From Rhizoclosmatium globosum (lineage: Eukaryota > Chytridiomycota > Chytridiomycetes > Chytridiales > Chytriomycetaceae), in the NCBI GenBank assembly GCA_002104985.1, contig MCGO01000037.1:124001-188000 (forward strand): 64,000 bases of DNA. The letters run 5' to 3'. Positions within the stretch are counted from its first letter, which is position 1. Each line of letters opens with the position of its first letter. This document shows positions 12,756 through 24,086 of this stretch, piece by piece. The notes under the pieces were generated by a model. That model was not told where the DNA came from. It worked only from the letters and a program-made list of their open reading frames with translations, and ran no database searches. Both the position numbers and the translations under genes were made by a program.

Positions 12756-14449
12756 ATGATCACAGAACTAGCGCTTGGAGCGGGACTGGGCGCGTCTGTG
12801 ATAGCACTGACCTCATCGAGTACGTAACTTGTTCACTTCGGTTTCAAAGAAGTAACAGTTGAAGCAGAGTCGAGCGCGGCCACGGAAGCCGAAGTACTCG
12901 CCTCAGTTGTTCGAGTGATGGAGGCAGCGCCCGGAGTCGCCGCAGTCGCCGCCGTTGTTGCTTCGAGTTCAAACAACAAAGGCAACAACGTCTCTTTGGC
13001 CGAGTTCGCAGCAATCCAAGAAACGAGCAGCGTCCCAACAAATCTTCGCCTCGACGCGCGCGACATTCGAACTCTGTTTGCGATTGCCGCGAAAGGCGCT
13101 CCGGCCCAAACCGTCTCAGTCGAAGCAATTGCAAATGTGGCCAACAACTTTGCGAAACCCGGGGCCGCGTACAAGGCTGCCACTTCGCTTGCTTCAACCC
13201 CGGCGATTGCTGTCGTCTATAAGCCACGTACCATCGACGATCTGATTGGTGGACATGCTTCCCCCGCCTTCAAAGAGTTCTTCAAGTCTTCCTTCAACTT
13301 TGCTCTTGCCTCGGTTGCCGGTGCTATCGGTGCTACCTTTGTCTATCCTATTGGTACGCTGGTTGTTCTTGATGAGTGTCCCTTGTTGGTTGAACTAACA
13401 ATGCACAACAGATTTGGTCAAAACACGTATGCAGAATCAGCGTGCCAAAGTCGTTGGAGAGACGGTGTACAAAAACTCGTGGGATTGTTTTAAGCAAGTC
13501 TTGAAGAATGAAGGTTTCGTCGGTCTCTATTCTGGTCTCTTGCCTCAACTTGTTGGTGGTGAGTGTCATTGCGTGCTTAGATACTGGGGATTCCAATTTA
13601 AGAACGAAAAGTGATGGAATTTGAACTGTATCGAGCGATACTGAAGTGTGACAGTGCATCAGACTGTATTAGTTAAACGTCCCTCTTTTTGATTCTAACA
13701 TTCTCCCTTCTTCTAGTCGCCCCCGAAAAAGCCATCAAATTGACAGTAAACGATTTTGTTCGTCGATCTCTCGCAAACAAGGACGGCTCCATCAACCTCG
13801 GCCCTGAAATCCTCGCCGGTTGTATGGCCGGTGGTTCCCAAGTCATTTTCACAAACCCTCTCGAAATTGTTAAAATCCGTCTCCAAGTACAAGGAGAAGT
13901 CGCGCGGAAAACAGGGGCCCCGAAAAAGGGTGCTGTTCAAATCATTCGTGGACTTGGATTGTTTGGATTGTACAAGGGTGTTGCTGCCTGTCTTTTGCGT
14001 GACGTTCCATTCTCTGGTATCTATTTCCCTGTCTATGCGCACTTGAAGAAGGATGTGTTCCATGAAGGAAAGGATGGAAAGAAGCTTGCGATTGGAGAGT
14101 TGTTGGTATCGGGTGCCATTGCGGGTATCCCTGCCGCTTACCTCGTCACTCCTGCCGATGTTATCAAGACTAGACTTCAAGTGGCGGCGCGATCAGGAGA
14201 GACTACTTACAACGGACTTTTCGATGCGGCGCGAAAGATTATGGCTGAGGAAGGTCCAAAAGCCTTCTTTAAGGGAGGTGTTGCGCGTGTATTGAGATCC
14301 TCACCGCAATTTGGTGTTACTTTGGCCAGTTACGAAGTGAGTATTCCTTGTTTACTTATTTGTGTGGCGTGATTATCTAAAAACAACGTACTCATCCTCT
14401 TGTTACCAGCTCATCCAACAGTTCATGTCAAAGTACATCACGGTCTAAC
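12756..14449 (+). CDS. AGC1: Mitochondrial aspartate/glutamate carrier
   Basis: Five exons give about 454 residues: 12756-12819, 12859-13353, 13412-13558, 13717-14336 and 14411-14449. All junctions are GT..AG and phases agree. Three carrier repeats show the signature motifs [20 protein letters not shown] and [10 protein letters not shown]. The first is the form usual in aspartate/glutamate carriers (aralar/citrin/Agc1), which exchange mitochondrial aspartate for cytosolic glutamate plus a proton in the malate-aspartate shuttle. Upstream of the carrier domain there are only about 190 residues, Ala/Val-rich with an amphipathic stretch, whereas animal and yeast family members have longer N-terminal domains. 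No clear calcium-binding EF-hand loop is visible. The start was chosen because the 64-nt first exon splices in frame to exon 2. The gene is convergent with CTK3. Confidence 0.9.
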
Positions 14450-14599
14450 TCCCGCTCATCTTACCATACCGTTGCTTCCTTTTTTCTTTTTGGGTTCTTT
14501 TCCTTTACAATTATCGTGTTCTCTCCAAATAAACGAACGGACATTTTCAAACAGCTTCATTGTCTTCTTTAATAGATTCTCCACTTGGAAATACTTGTG

Positions 14600-15435
14600 T
14601 CACAGATGTACTCCATGTTCAGCATCAAACCGCCTCAAATCCTCACTCAGAATCTCCCACTCCCTATTCTCGGGTATCGGAATCTTTTCCCACATTTCAC
14701 TAAACTCGTCTCCCTTCACACCAACGCTCTTATTCCCTCCGGGTGTTGCAGAGGGCCCCCGTTTCCTTGCACCCAAGTCCTCCATACTAGGATCAGGCCG
14801 ATACCACCCTTCCTCCCGCTGCCGCTTATGCCGATCCCTCTCCTCCTCAATCTTCCGCATAATCTCCTTTGTCGAGAACGCAGGCCGCTCCGTAATCGCC
14901 GGCGCCTTTGCAACCAACACGTCTACCCTTGATTCCACTGGATCCAGCACTTCCGCTGTAAACACGGACTTTGAGCGCCATGCTTTTATGCACTTTTTCG
15001 CGGCTGAGGCGTTGATGGGCTCGGTGTCTGGGATTATTTCTTGGAGAATGTCGTCGAGGTCGCGGGAGACGAGGTAGATCCAGTCTTTTTGGCGGCGCGC
15101 TCTATTGCATTGTTGACAGATTGAGTCGAGGATGTATAGAAGAGGTCTGTGTTGTGTTTTGGTGAGAACAGTGTGTGAGTAGGCTAAAACACTCACAGTC
15201 GGTTGAGGGTTGGTGTCTCAATCATTCGCTCTCGGATACAGGCATACATGATTCGATAGTGTGGTCGATGTGCTTGTTTCAGGGCGTATTGGGTGATTCG
15301 TTGGATGGTCTGTTGTGAGTGGTTGTTGACTTGACCGAGAAGCTCCTTAAACTGGGCTGGTCCGATGTCAGAAGTGAAGACCCTTTAAGATAACGTTCTT
15401 ACTTCTGCACTCAAAGCCTTCAACGCCATCCTCAT
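14600..15435 (-). CDS. CTK3: CTD kinase subunit gamma (CTK3-like, CID-type domain)
   Basis: Minus strand, three exons: 15403-15435, 15197-15351 and 14600-15146, ending in TGA. The N-terminal half (FKELLGQVNNHSQQTIQRIT, then PLLYILDSICQQC) is an all-helical fold of the RNA polymerase II CTD-interacting type. The C-terminal half has EIMRKIEEERDRHKRQREEG, which matches the conserved tail of Ctk3. CTK3 is the non-catalytic subunit of the CTDK-I kinase that phosphorylates Ser2 of the Pol II CTD during elongation. The ATG at 15435 was chosen because the upstream ATG at 15460 is out of frame with the next exon. It is followed on the same strand by BRE1, another elongation-linked gene. An alternative is another CID-domain termination factor. 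Confidence 0.75.
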
Positions 15436-15590
15436 TGTCACTTCGTTCAACGTCACTCATCAATTTTTGGAAAAGAATCAATGTATAACAAACGTATAAA
15501 TTAATCCCTCATCAGAACAAAATGAAATTCAAAAAAGTAAACTTGCAAACACCACACGACTTCGCACTCTTCTCATCCAATGCAACAGAA

Positions 15591-18500
15591 TCACAAATAA
15601 AACGGCCGAATCTCAGTGTGGCTGAATCCATTACCACATTTGGGGCACTTTCTTTGCCGCGAATTAACCAAATCGTCCAAACAAGACTTGCAAAACGTGT
15701 GCATACACTTTGTAAGAATGTGGGATTTGAAGTTGTTACTGCAGCTGGAACATTTGACGAGAAGCTGTGGTGATTGAAACATCAGCTATCACAGAATTCA
15801 TCGAGAAAACTATACCTTGAGATTCTCATTCTCTTGCTGAAGATACGAGTCGGCCATTTCACTCGTCTTTGGCTGACTGTCGAGTTTCTTCTTCAACACA
15901 TCAATCTTTTCCTGTAAACGCCGCTGAGCATTTGCATCATCCGCGAGCAGTTTCATTTTTTCTGCGAGAATTCTTTCCGCCTATACAACGAAAGGGTAAG
16001 ACAGAGCTTGATTCGAAGTACATTACATACCTCTGTGAACTTTGCGTGCATTTTCTCCAGCTTATCCATCAGCTCCAGCTGCTTCTGATTCAGCTCTGTG
16101 ACCTTTTTGCGATGCATATCTGCTGCGACGGTTTTTGTCGCGAGGTCTTTTTCAAGTGAGTTCTGTAAAGCAAAGTAAGTCGTCGTGGAAAGCAAACGAA
16201 AAACAAACCAGCTGTCCCGTCAACAAACGCTCGCGCTCTTCTAATCTGCGAATCTGCTCCAACTGTCTCTCCGACTGGCGCTTAAGGGCGATTACTTGGT
16301 TATTGATCATGTTACGCTCTCTCGTAAGCTTCTCGCACTTCTGGTCGAACTTCGTTCGCTGAAAGAGAATCAGATACAACTGAGGAGGAAGAAACGACCA
16401 ACCTCTGTGATAAGCTTCAAAATCTGTTCTTCCTTCTCGGCTAAGTTGAACACTTTGCTCTGGTTCTGTGTCTCCAAATCCGTCCAGGCCGCCGAGAGAC
16501 TTTCAATTTCTTGGACAAGACGAACCTCACTCTGATAAGGTATGATGTGAGTCAAGGTCGAATGAAACGGAAAAAAGTCACCTTTTGATAAAAGTCGATT
16601 TTGATCTCTAATTCAGCAACGGCTTTCGTCGCCTCAGGGTTCACTGAAGCTAATTCTGACTTGACCTTCTCCAGTTCAGATCGGAGTTCGCTTTCAGAGA
16701 AAAGAATCTGGCAGATTTCCGAGTCAGATTCATAAATCACAATCCAGAACTCACTTCTTGCTTTTCACGAAGATCGCGAGTGGTATTTTCGAATGAGCGT
16801 AGGAGCTGTTCCAAATCTGACACCTTTCCTTCGGAAATACTGCGACACTTCAATTTAACCCCACGAACAACATCAAAAGTAGTAACGTACTCTAATCGCC
16901 GTTTGAGTTCCGAGAAGACGTTTGAATCCCCGTCCGTCATAGCATCAGAAGCGAAATATTCCCTCAAGAATCCATCCACATTGTTTCGCGCTAATTCAAG
17001 TTTCAGCCGTTCTATTTTACTTTCAAGCTCTTGAATCTTGCTCTACTCAGCTTGTCAGTTTTCATAAACTATCAGTAAATGATCCCCAAACCTTCTGCGA
17101 CCCTGCTAAAAACATGATTTCTTTGTGATGATGGACTTCCAACGACTCCTTCTCTTTTTGAATCTGCGCTGCTTCTTGAAGGCTGTCCCGATGCGTTCGA
17201 ACTCGAGCCAGGTCAGTTTCCAGCTTTTTGAGCTCCCCTTCAAGCACCTTTCGTCGGTCACGTTCTTCAGTCTGTGAAGAAACGAATGATTAGGTCGATA
17301 TGCACGGTTAAAATTATAGTCAGCCGGCCAGACGTACTTCAATAGTATCAAATAGCTTCTTTTGCTCGGACCTCATTTCCGCCACTTCAACTTGAAGCTC
17401 ATCCGCCCGCTTTTTATGCGTCAAGTATTGTGCATGAGTCCACTCCATCCGCTCTTCCAACGAAGCCAGCACCGACTGTCGCACCAGTGTTTCACCTGGC
17501 TGGAACCCCTGTGAGCGAAGTAAGCAAACGAACACAGTTTAACGGCCCTTTATGGGACTTACATGGTTAACTTTGAACGCCTCAAAGGATTGTGCGAGCT
17601 CCGTTTTCTCCGCTACAAGCTGTTCGATTTCTTTCAAACGCGATTGCGCCAAGGTTTCCCACTCGGAGTTGACAGGAAACGGATCATTGAGCACGACAGG
17701 TGGAGTGGCGCCATTCATATCCAGTGAAGTGCTGCTGGATCCAGCGGAGCTCAGCAATTGAGATTGAGGAGGCCCAATCAGCGCATCTGCGGGTTGAGGC
17801 AAGGGATGTGGCGTGGAGTCAAGCTTAAGTCGATCATACTTCCGTTCGATCGACAGCTTCGCACTTTTCACCACTTCAAATTCCGACAAAAGATCTTGCA
17901 GCCTTTGCGACTGAATGATGGATGCGGATTTAAGTTCAGAGTTCTATGTTGGAGGGGTTGTGTGAGTTCATAGGACTGAGAAGCTGGGAAGCGAGACGAC
18001 ATACTTCAGCCGCCAAAGTATGGCAACGAGATTGAATTCGATTCAGCTGGTCATTTGAGGAATTGACACGGTCGGGAGACTGAAGGATGGCAACGACTTT
18101 GGCTATATGTTTGTTGATTTCCGACCGACTCGAATTAATTGATTCGTTAGCCGTAGAAACAGATCCATCTTGCATAATCGTGCGTACGAAAGACGTGTCT
18201 GGAAGGAGTGAGCCCATGGGAGACTGCGATAGCTTTGACACATACCATTACGGTTTGAAACGTCTGTGTCAGCATCTTCTATTCCAGGTAACATCGATAA
18301 ATCTTCGGAGATCTGTGGGTATAATTTGTTGCTGTTAGGATAACGTATTTATGGTCTGTAGGGGTGGTTTAGGAGAGACAAAACGAAGGGAGTAACCACA
18401 CACCTGCGAGAGACATTGCACGAACGATGTCAGACAGGCTTCAAAGTCTCGTTGCTTGGTTTCCAACGACTGCGACTTCTCCAGTGAGTCTTGATATAAA

Positions 18501-18771
18501 CGGCGATACTCAAGCATCCGACGATAGATTGCGTTCTTCTGAAACGCCACAGTAGCGTCCTATCGTATCAACACAATTAAACTAAGCCGTGGAAGAGCAG
18601 CATCAGTACCTGGTCGCCCAAGAGTTCTGGTTTGGGATAGAGTTGGGTGTCCACCGAGTCCAATCCATCGGCCAACTCCGTCTTGACATATTTTGTCGGC
18701 GGTTCGCTCTCTTTGTCTTTGTCCTTATCCACCGCTGGTGCAGGACGAAAGAGGCGCTTCATTAGTTGCAA
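15591..18771 (-). CDS. BRE1: E3 ubiquitin ligase BRE1 (histone H2B monoubiquitination)
   Basis: Minus strand, about 13 small exons separated by 40-60-nt introns. The N-terminus is MQLMKRLFRP with a Lys/Asp/Glu-rich stretch, followed by long heptad-rich coiled coil through 16-18 kb. The C-terminus (15591-15782) is a C3HC4 RING finger: CSSC, then C-M-H-T-F-C-K-S-C, then CPKC, ending in HTEIRPFYL. A long coiled coil with a C-terminal RING is the architecture of Bre1/RNF20/RNF40. Bre1 works with Rad6 to ubiquitinate H2B on transcribed chromatin. Exon borders in the middle are approximate. MKRLF nine bases downstream is an alternative start. Confidence 0.92.
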
Positions 18772-19123
18772 GCAGAACGACCTTTTTCACTTCGACAAAA
18801 AGAACCAACCACCAACTCCAACACAATCACCCGACGGCTATCGCCAGCCAGCCCAATTATACATTTACAGAATTAGCATTCCTCATGTCTAAAAAAATGA
18901 GTATTTGAGTGGGAATTTTGACCAGTTTCGGAAAGGGCTAAACTCCTTTGTGCTGAGAAGTAACATGACATGCATACAGCCGCTATGAGCTGTAAAATAT
19001 TTCTAACAACAAAATGACTGGTAACCAAATCGGAATGTCGTTGGCCTCGAAGTCAGAACGCACCGGTTCAACACATAGAGAGGGATAGGGAAAAATGGAA
19101 GAATGAAAGGGACAGAGAGGAAA
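18772..19123. other. BRE1 upstream region up to the tRNA array
   Basis: About 350 bases; presumably the BRE1 promoter. The last 60 bases are already purine-rich and merge with the first array unit, so the array start at 19124 is the first base shared with the later copies. Confidence 0.5.
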
Positions 19124-19919
19124 GAGAGGGTAGAAAGGAAGAGGAGAAAGCGAGAGAGAGAAAGAGAAAGAGAAAGACGGAGAAAAAAGGAGAAAGAAAG
19201 AAGAGTTTTGTTTGTTTGTGTTTCCAATGCATGAACGCAGGAATGTATTATGATTTGCCGTAGTTGTACTAACCTTTCTAGAATTATGGCATTCCTGCAG
19301 AATTTTGTTATTTTGTACTTGTACAATCACGCTTATTGCGTATGTTTGTTGCTTGTGCAAAACTCTGGTAAAGGAAGTTATTTGTCAATCAAAATTATTA
19401 CATCCTTTCCTTAGTTTTTGAAATTGTCAATTTCTTGATGCTGTACTGCATATATGAGTGCATTATGCTTCTTTTTGGAATGACAATATAACTCAAGGCT
19501 ACTGCCACTGTTGACAGATATAAGTTTGTAAACCCAATGTCTTGCAAGCTGTGCAAAGAGAACCAAACCTGCACAAATGTTATTTACTTTATTTCTCAAG
19601 AAGATTGTGTACTCTGTGTTGTTATTGCAATTATATTTCTTGCATTAAATGGGTGGATGCATTTGACGTGGAATGAAATTATTGTAAGGCAATTGCAACA
19701 GGGCTCATTTGACAGTAACATGGTTTGGCATAGATGTGTAGCAATAACAGTTCTTATTCATTAAAAGAAAAGAAATTGGATTTGTTTTATTGGTACATTG
19801 AAATCAGTGTGAGAAGCATTGGTGCCCATTACAACTTTCTAAAGGAGTTGTCTATGAAATAATGTTTCTTGAGGGCAATGTTGACAACGAGGATACCTTA
19901 TTCATTTCAGCCTGCATCT

Positions 19920-19990
19920 GCAATGATGGTTTAGTGGTATAATTATCGCCTGCCACGCGGTAGTCCCGGGTTCGATTCCCGGTCATTGCA
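19920..19990 (+). tRNA. tRNA-Gly (GCC), copy 1
   Basis: 71-nt cloverleaf, GCAATGA/TCATTGC acceptor, loop CTGCCAC with anticodon GCC, T-loop TTCGATT. Confidence 0.95.
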
Positions 19991-20070
19991 GCCTTTTGAA
20001 TATCTGCTTTTCTCTTCTCCTTTATTGTGTAGGTTGAGTGAGTAAAACAATATGGAAGGAATAAGAAAAT

Positions 20071-20144
20071 GTTCTCGCCCAGGTTCGAACTGGGGACCAC
20101 CAGTGGTGTTAGACTGGTGTGATAACCTACTACACCACGAGAAC
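20071..20144 (-). tRNA. tRNA-Val (AAC), copy 1, with extra base in anticodon loop
   Basis: Same as the other Val copies, but the anticodon stem CCAGT/ACTGG encloses eight bases (CTAACACC) instead of seven, giving 74 nt. It is either a sequence error, a decayed gene, or a tRNA with an altered loop. Confidence 0.85.
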
Positions 20145-20149
20145 GGCAA

Positions 20150-20221
20150 GCCCAACGTGGGGGTCGAACCCACAACCTTGAGATTAAGAGTCTCACGCTC
20201 TACCGATTGAGCTAGCTAGGC
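20150..20221 (-). tRNA. tRNA-Lys (CTT), copy 1
   Basis: 72-nt cloverleaf with anticodon arm GAGACTCTTAATCTC (anticodon CTT) and T-arm GTGGG-TTCGACC-CCCAC. It lies 5 nt from tRNA-Val. Confidence 0.95.
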
Positions 20222-20414
20222 AGGTGACAATGCTCTCAGATAAGTCTCCAGGAATATTGTTCTACATTTGCATTTCTAAGGCGAAATCTGTTGTCATCAT
20301 AGATGGCTTCTGATTGCTCTTACTTTCTTACTACAGAGAAAACTCAACAAAACCTTCTCTCTGCCTTTCTTGCCTCCCTTAACAGTGCATAACTGAGATT
20401 ATGCAACAATAAAA

Positions 20415-20496
20415 TGAACAGAGTGGGATTCGAACCCACGCCAATTGCTTGACTGCAACTTGAGTGCAGCGCCTTAGACCGCTCGGCCATCTGTCC
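20415..20496 (-). tRNA. tRNA-Leu (CAA), copy 1
   Basis: 82 nt with the long variable arm of class II tRNAs. Anticodon stem CTGCA/TGCAG around CTCAAGT (anticodon CAA). No intron. Confidence 0.93.
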
Positions 20497-20499
20497 AAT

Positions 20500-20572
20500 T
20501 GGAGAACCTGGGCATTGATCCCAGTGCCTCTCGCATGCTAAGCGAGCGCTCTACCATTTGAGCTAGATCCCC
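20500..20572 (-). tRNA. tRNA-Ala (AGC), copy 1
   Basis: 73 nt, GGGGATCTAGCTC start, anticodon arm CTCGC-TTAGCAT-GCGAG (anticodon AGC). Three bases from tRNA-Leu. Confidence 0.95.
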
Positions 20573-21524
20573 TGATTGGTCGCCCACCGATATACCATTT
20601 CCGAACCTTTTTCTTTACCTGCTTTGTGAAAGCTGCTTATTCTGCCAATGGACAAGGTTAGTATTTAAATTCAACGAGTAAAAGCAAATGTAAGAAATTG
20701 CAAATGACTTGTAATGTGTGAATAAGACGAGAGGGTAGAAAGGAAGAGGAGAAAGCGAGAGAGAGAAAGAGAAAGAGAAAGACGGAGAAAAAAGGAGAAA
20801 GAAAGAAGAGTTTTGTTTGTTTGTGTTTCCAATGCATGAACGCAGGAATGTATTATGATTTGCCGTAGTTGTACTAACCTTTCTAGAATTATGGCATTCC
20901 TGCAGAATTTTGTTATTTTGTACTTGTACAATCACGCTTATTGCGTATGTTTGTTGCTTGTGCAAAACTCTGGTAAAGGAAGTTATTTGTCAATCAAAAT
21001 TATTACATCCTTTCCTTAGTTTTTGAAATTGTCAATTTCTTGATGCTGTACTGCATATATGAGTGCATTATGCTTCTTTTTGGAATGACAATATAACTCA
21101 AGGCTACTGCCACTGTTGACAGATATAAGTTTGTAAACCCAATGTCTTGCAAGCTGTGCAAAGAGAACCAAACCTGCACAAATGTTATTTACTTTATTTC
21201 TCAAGAAGATTGTGTACTCTGTGTTGTTATTGCAATTATATTTCTTGCATTAAATGGGTGGATGCATTTGACGTGGAATGAAATTATTGTAAGGCAATTG
21301 CAACAGGGCTCATTTGACAGTAACATGGTTTGGCATAGATGTGTAGCAATAACAGTTCTTATTCATTAAAAGAAAAGAAATTGGATTTGTTTTATTGGTA
21401 CATTGAAATCAGTGTGAGAAGCATTGGTGCCCATTACAACTTTCTAAAGGAGTTGTCTATGAAATAATGTTTCTTGAGGGCAATGTTGACAACGAGGATA
21501 CCTTATTCATTTCAGCCTGCATCT

Positions 21525-21595
21525 GCAATGATGGTTTAGTGGTATAATTATCGCCTGCCACGCGGTAGTCCCGGGTTCGATTCCCGGTCATTGCA
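21525..21595 (+). tRNA. tRNA-Gly (GCC), copy 2
   Basis: Identical to copy 1. Confidence 0.95.
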
Positions 21596-21675
21596 GCCTT
21601 TTGAATATCTGCTTTTCTCTTCTCCTTTATTGTGTAGGTTGAGTGAGTAAAACAATATGGAAGGAATAAGAAAAT

Positions 21676-21748
21676 GTTCTCGCCCAGGTTCGAACTGGGG
21701 ACCACCAGTGTGTTAGACTGGTGTGATAACCTACTACACCACGAGAAC
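21676..21748 (-). tRNA. tRNA-Val (AAC), copy 2
   Basis: 73 nt; anticodon stem CCAGT/ACTGG with the normal seven-base loop CTAACAC. Confidence 0.95.
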
Positions 21749-21753
21749 GGCAA

Positions 21754-21825
21754 GCCCAACGTGGGGGTCGAACCCACAACCTTGAGATTAAGAGTCTCAC
21801 GCTCTACCGATTGAGCTAGCTAGGC
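21754..21825 (-). tRNA. tRNA-Lys (CTT), copy 2
   Basis: Identical to copy 1. Confidence 0.95.
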
Positions 21826-22018
21826 AGGTGACAATGCTCTCAGATAAGTCTCCAGGAATATTGTTCTACATTTGCATTTCTAAGGCGAAATCTGTTGTCA
21901 TCATAGATGGCTTCTGATTGCTCTTACTTTCTTACTACAGAGAAAACTCAACAAAACCTTCTCTCTGCCTTTCTTGCCTCCCTTAACAGTGCATAACTGA
22001 GATTATGCAACAATAAAA

Positions 22019-22100
22019 TGAACAGAGTGGGATTCGAACCCACGCCAATTGCTTGACTGCAACTTGAGTGCAGCGCCTTAGACCGCTCGGCCATCTGTCC
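22019..22100 (-). tRNA. tRNA-Leu (CAA), copy 2
   Basis: Identical to copy 1. Confidence 0.93.
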
Positions 22101-22103
22101 AAT

Positions 22104-22176
22104 TGGAGAACCTGGGCATTGATCCCAGTGCCTCTCGCATGCTAAGCGAGCGCTCTACCATTTGAGCTAGATCCCC
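22104..22176 (-). tRNA. tRNA-Ala (AGC), copy 2
   Basis: Identical to copy 1. Confidence 0.95.
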
Positions 22177-23128
22177 TGATTGGTCGCCCACCGATATACC
22201 ATTTCCGAACCTTTTTCTTTACCTGCTTTGTGAAAGCTGCTTATTCTGCCAATGGACAAGGTTAGTATTTAAATTCAACGAGTAAAAGCAAATGTAAGAA
22301 ATTGCAAATGACTTGTAATGTGTGAATAAGACGAGAGGGTAGAAAGGAAGAGGAGAAAGCGAGAGAGAGAAAGAGAAAGAGAAAGACGGAGAAAAAAGGA
22401 GAAAGAAAGAAGAGTTTTGTTTGTTTGTGTTTCCAATGCATGAACGCAGGAATGTATTATGATTTGCCGTAGTTGTACTAACCTTTCTAGAATTATGGCA
22501 TTCCTGCAGAATTTTGTTATTTTGTACTTGTACAATCACGCTTATTGCGTATGTTTGTTGCTTGTGCAAAACTCTGGTAAAGGAAGTTATTTGTCAATCA
22601 AAATTATTACATCCTTTCCTTAGTTTTTGAAATTGTCAATTTCTTGATGCTGTACTGCATATATGAGTGCATTATGCTTCTTTTTGGAATGACAATATAA
22701 CTCAAGGCTACTGCCACTGTTGACAGATATAAGTTTGTAAACCCAATGTCTTGCAAGCTGTGCAAAGAGAACCAAACCTGCACAAATGTTATTTACTTTA
22801 TTTCTCAAGAAGATTGTGTACTCTGTGTTGTTATTGCAATTATATTTCTTGCATTAAATGGGTGGATGCATTTGACGTGGAATGAAATTATTGTAAGGCA
22901 ATTGCAACAGGGCTCATTTGACAGTAACATGGTTTGGCATAGATGTGTAGCAATAACAGTTCTTATTCATTAAAAGAAAAGAAATTGGATTTGTTTTATT
23001 GGTACATTGAAATCAGTGTGAGAAGCATTGGTGCCCATTACAACTTTCTAAAGGAGTTGTCTATGAAATAATGTTTCTTGAGGGCAATGTTGACAACGAG
23101 GATACCTTATTCATTTCAGCCTGCATCT

Positions 23129-23199
23129 GCAATGATGGTTTAGTGGTATAATTATCGCCTGCCACGCGGTAGTCCCGGGTTCGATTCCCGGTCATTGCA
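23129..23199 (+). tRNA. tRNA-Gly (GCC), copy 3
   Basis: Identical to copy 1. Confidence 0.95.
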
Positions 23200-23279
23200 G
23201 CCTTTTGAATATCTGCTTTTCTCTTCTCCTTTATTGTGTAGGTTGAGTGAGTAAAACAATATGGAAGGAATAAGAAAAT

Positions 23280-23352
23280 GTTCTCGCCCAGGTTCGAACT
23301 GGGGACCACCAGTGTGTTAGACTGGTGTGATAACCTACTACACCACGAGAAC
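23280..23352 (-). tRNA. tRNA-Val (AAC), copy 3
   Basis: Identical to copy 2. Confidence 0.95.
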
Positions 23353-23357
23353 GGCAA

Positions 23358-23428
23358 GCCCAACGTGGGGTCGAACCCACAACCTTGAGATTAAGAGTCT
23401 CACGCTCTACCGATTGAGCTAGCTAGGC
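23358..23428 (-). tRNA. tRNA-Lys (CTT), copy 3, one base short in T-stem
   Basis: The run of five G in the T-stem strand is four here, shortening the gene to 71 nt and disturbing the T-arm. A homopolymer sequencing error is possible. Confidence 0.85.
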
Positions 23429-24086
23429 AGGTGACAATGCTCTCAGATAAGTCTCCAGGAATATTGTTCTACATTTGCATTTCTAAGGCGAAATCTGTTG
23501 TCATCATAGATGGCTTCTGATTGCTCTTACTTTCTTACTACAGAGAAAACTCAACAAAACCTTCTCTCTGCCTTTCTTGCCTCCCTTAACAGTGCATAAC
23601 TGAGATTATGCAACAATAAAATGAACAGAGTGGGATTCGAACCCACGCCAATTGCTTGACTGCAACTTGAGTGCAGCGCCTTAGACCCTGCCGAACATCG
23701 GACCTCTATAAAATTTTTTGTCCAAACCGGGCCAACAACCGGGCCACCACCCAAATCCCCAACGCAACACAAAAATCCCTTCTTCAGAAAGACACACTGC
23801 ATAGGATATTCTACGCGTGTATTGCGGAGGAAACGAAGATCGTGGGTCCTCTAAGAAGTCTGTTTGGTGCTATTATGCCCGTGTTTAACCGCCTGCCGTG
23901 TACAGGCTTCCAATTTTTGGATGAAAACATGATAATAAATATTACTCTATTCATAATGTACAAGGAAAGGCAGGATTCATGCGCGCGCTCTCCAAAGATG
24001 ATACAGGCTAAATACCAAACTCAGACAAAAGCAACCATTAGCACAAATATCCGCAAACGTAAGGCGGTCTGCAAATACTGAGTGTG

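Larger units (their letters stand above)
19124..20728. repeat. tRNA array unit, copy 1 (1605 bp)
   Basis: First of six near-identical tandem units. Each starts with a polypurine tract of about 80 nt (GAGAGGGTAGAAAGGAAGAG...), then about 700 nt of AT-rich spacer, then tRNA-Gly on plus and tRNA-Val, -Lys, -Leu and -Ala on minus. This copy is one base longer than the others because of an extra G in its tRNA-Val. Confidence 0.95.
20729..22332. repeat. tRNA array unit, copy 2 (1604 bp)
   Basis: Complete unit with five intact tRNA genes; used here as the reference copy. Confidence 0.97.

Noticed and set aside
12425..12827. Frames on both strands just upstream of the carrier gene
   Set aside because: They overlap each other and the first carrier exon in other frames; no family signal.
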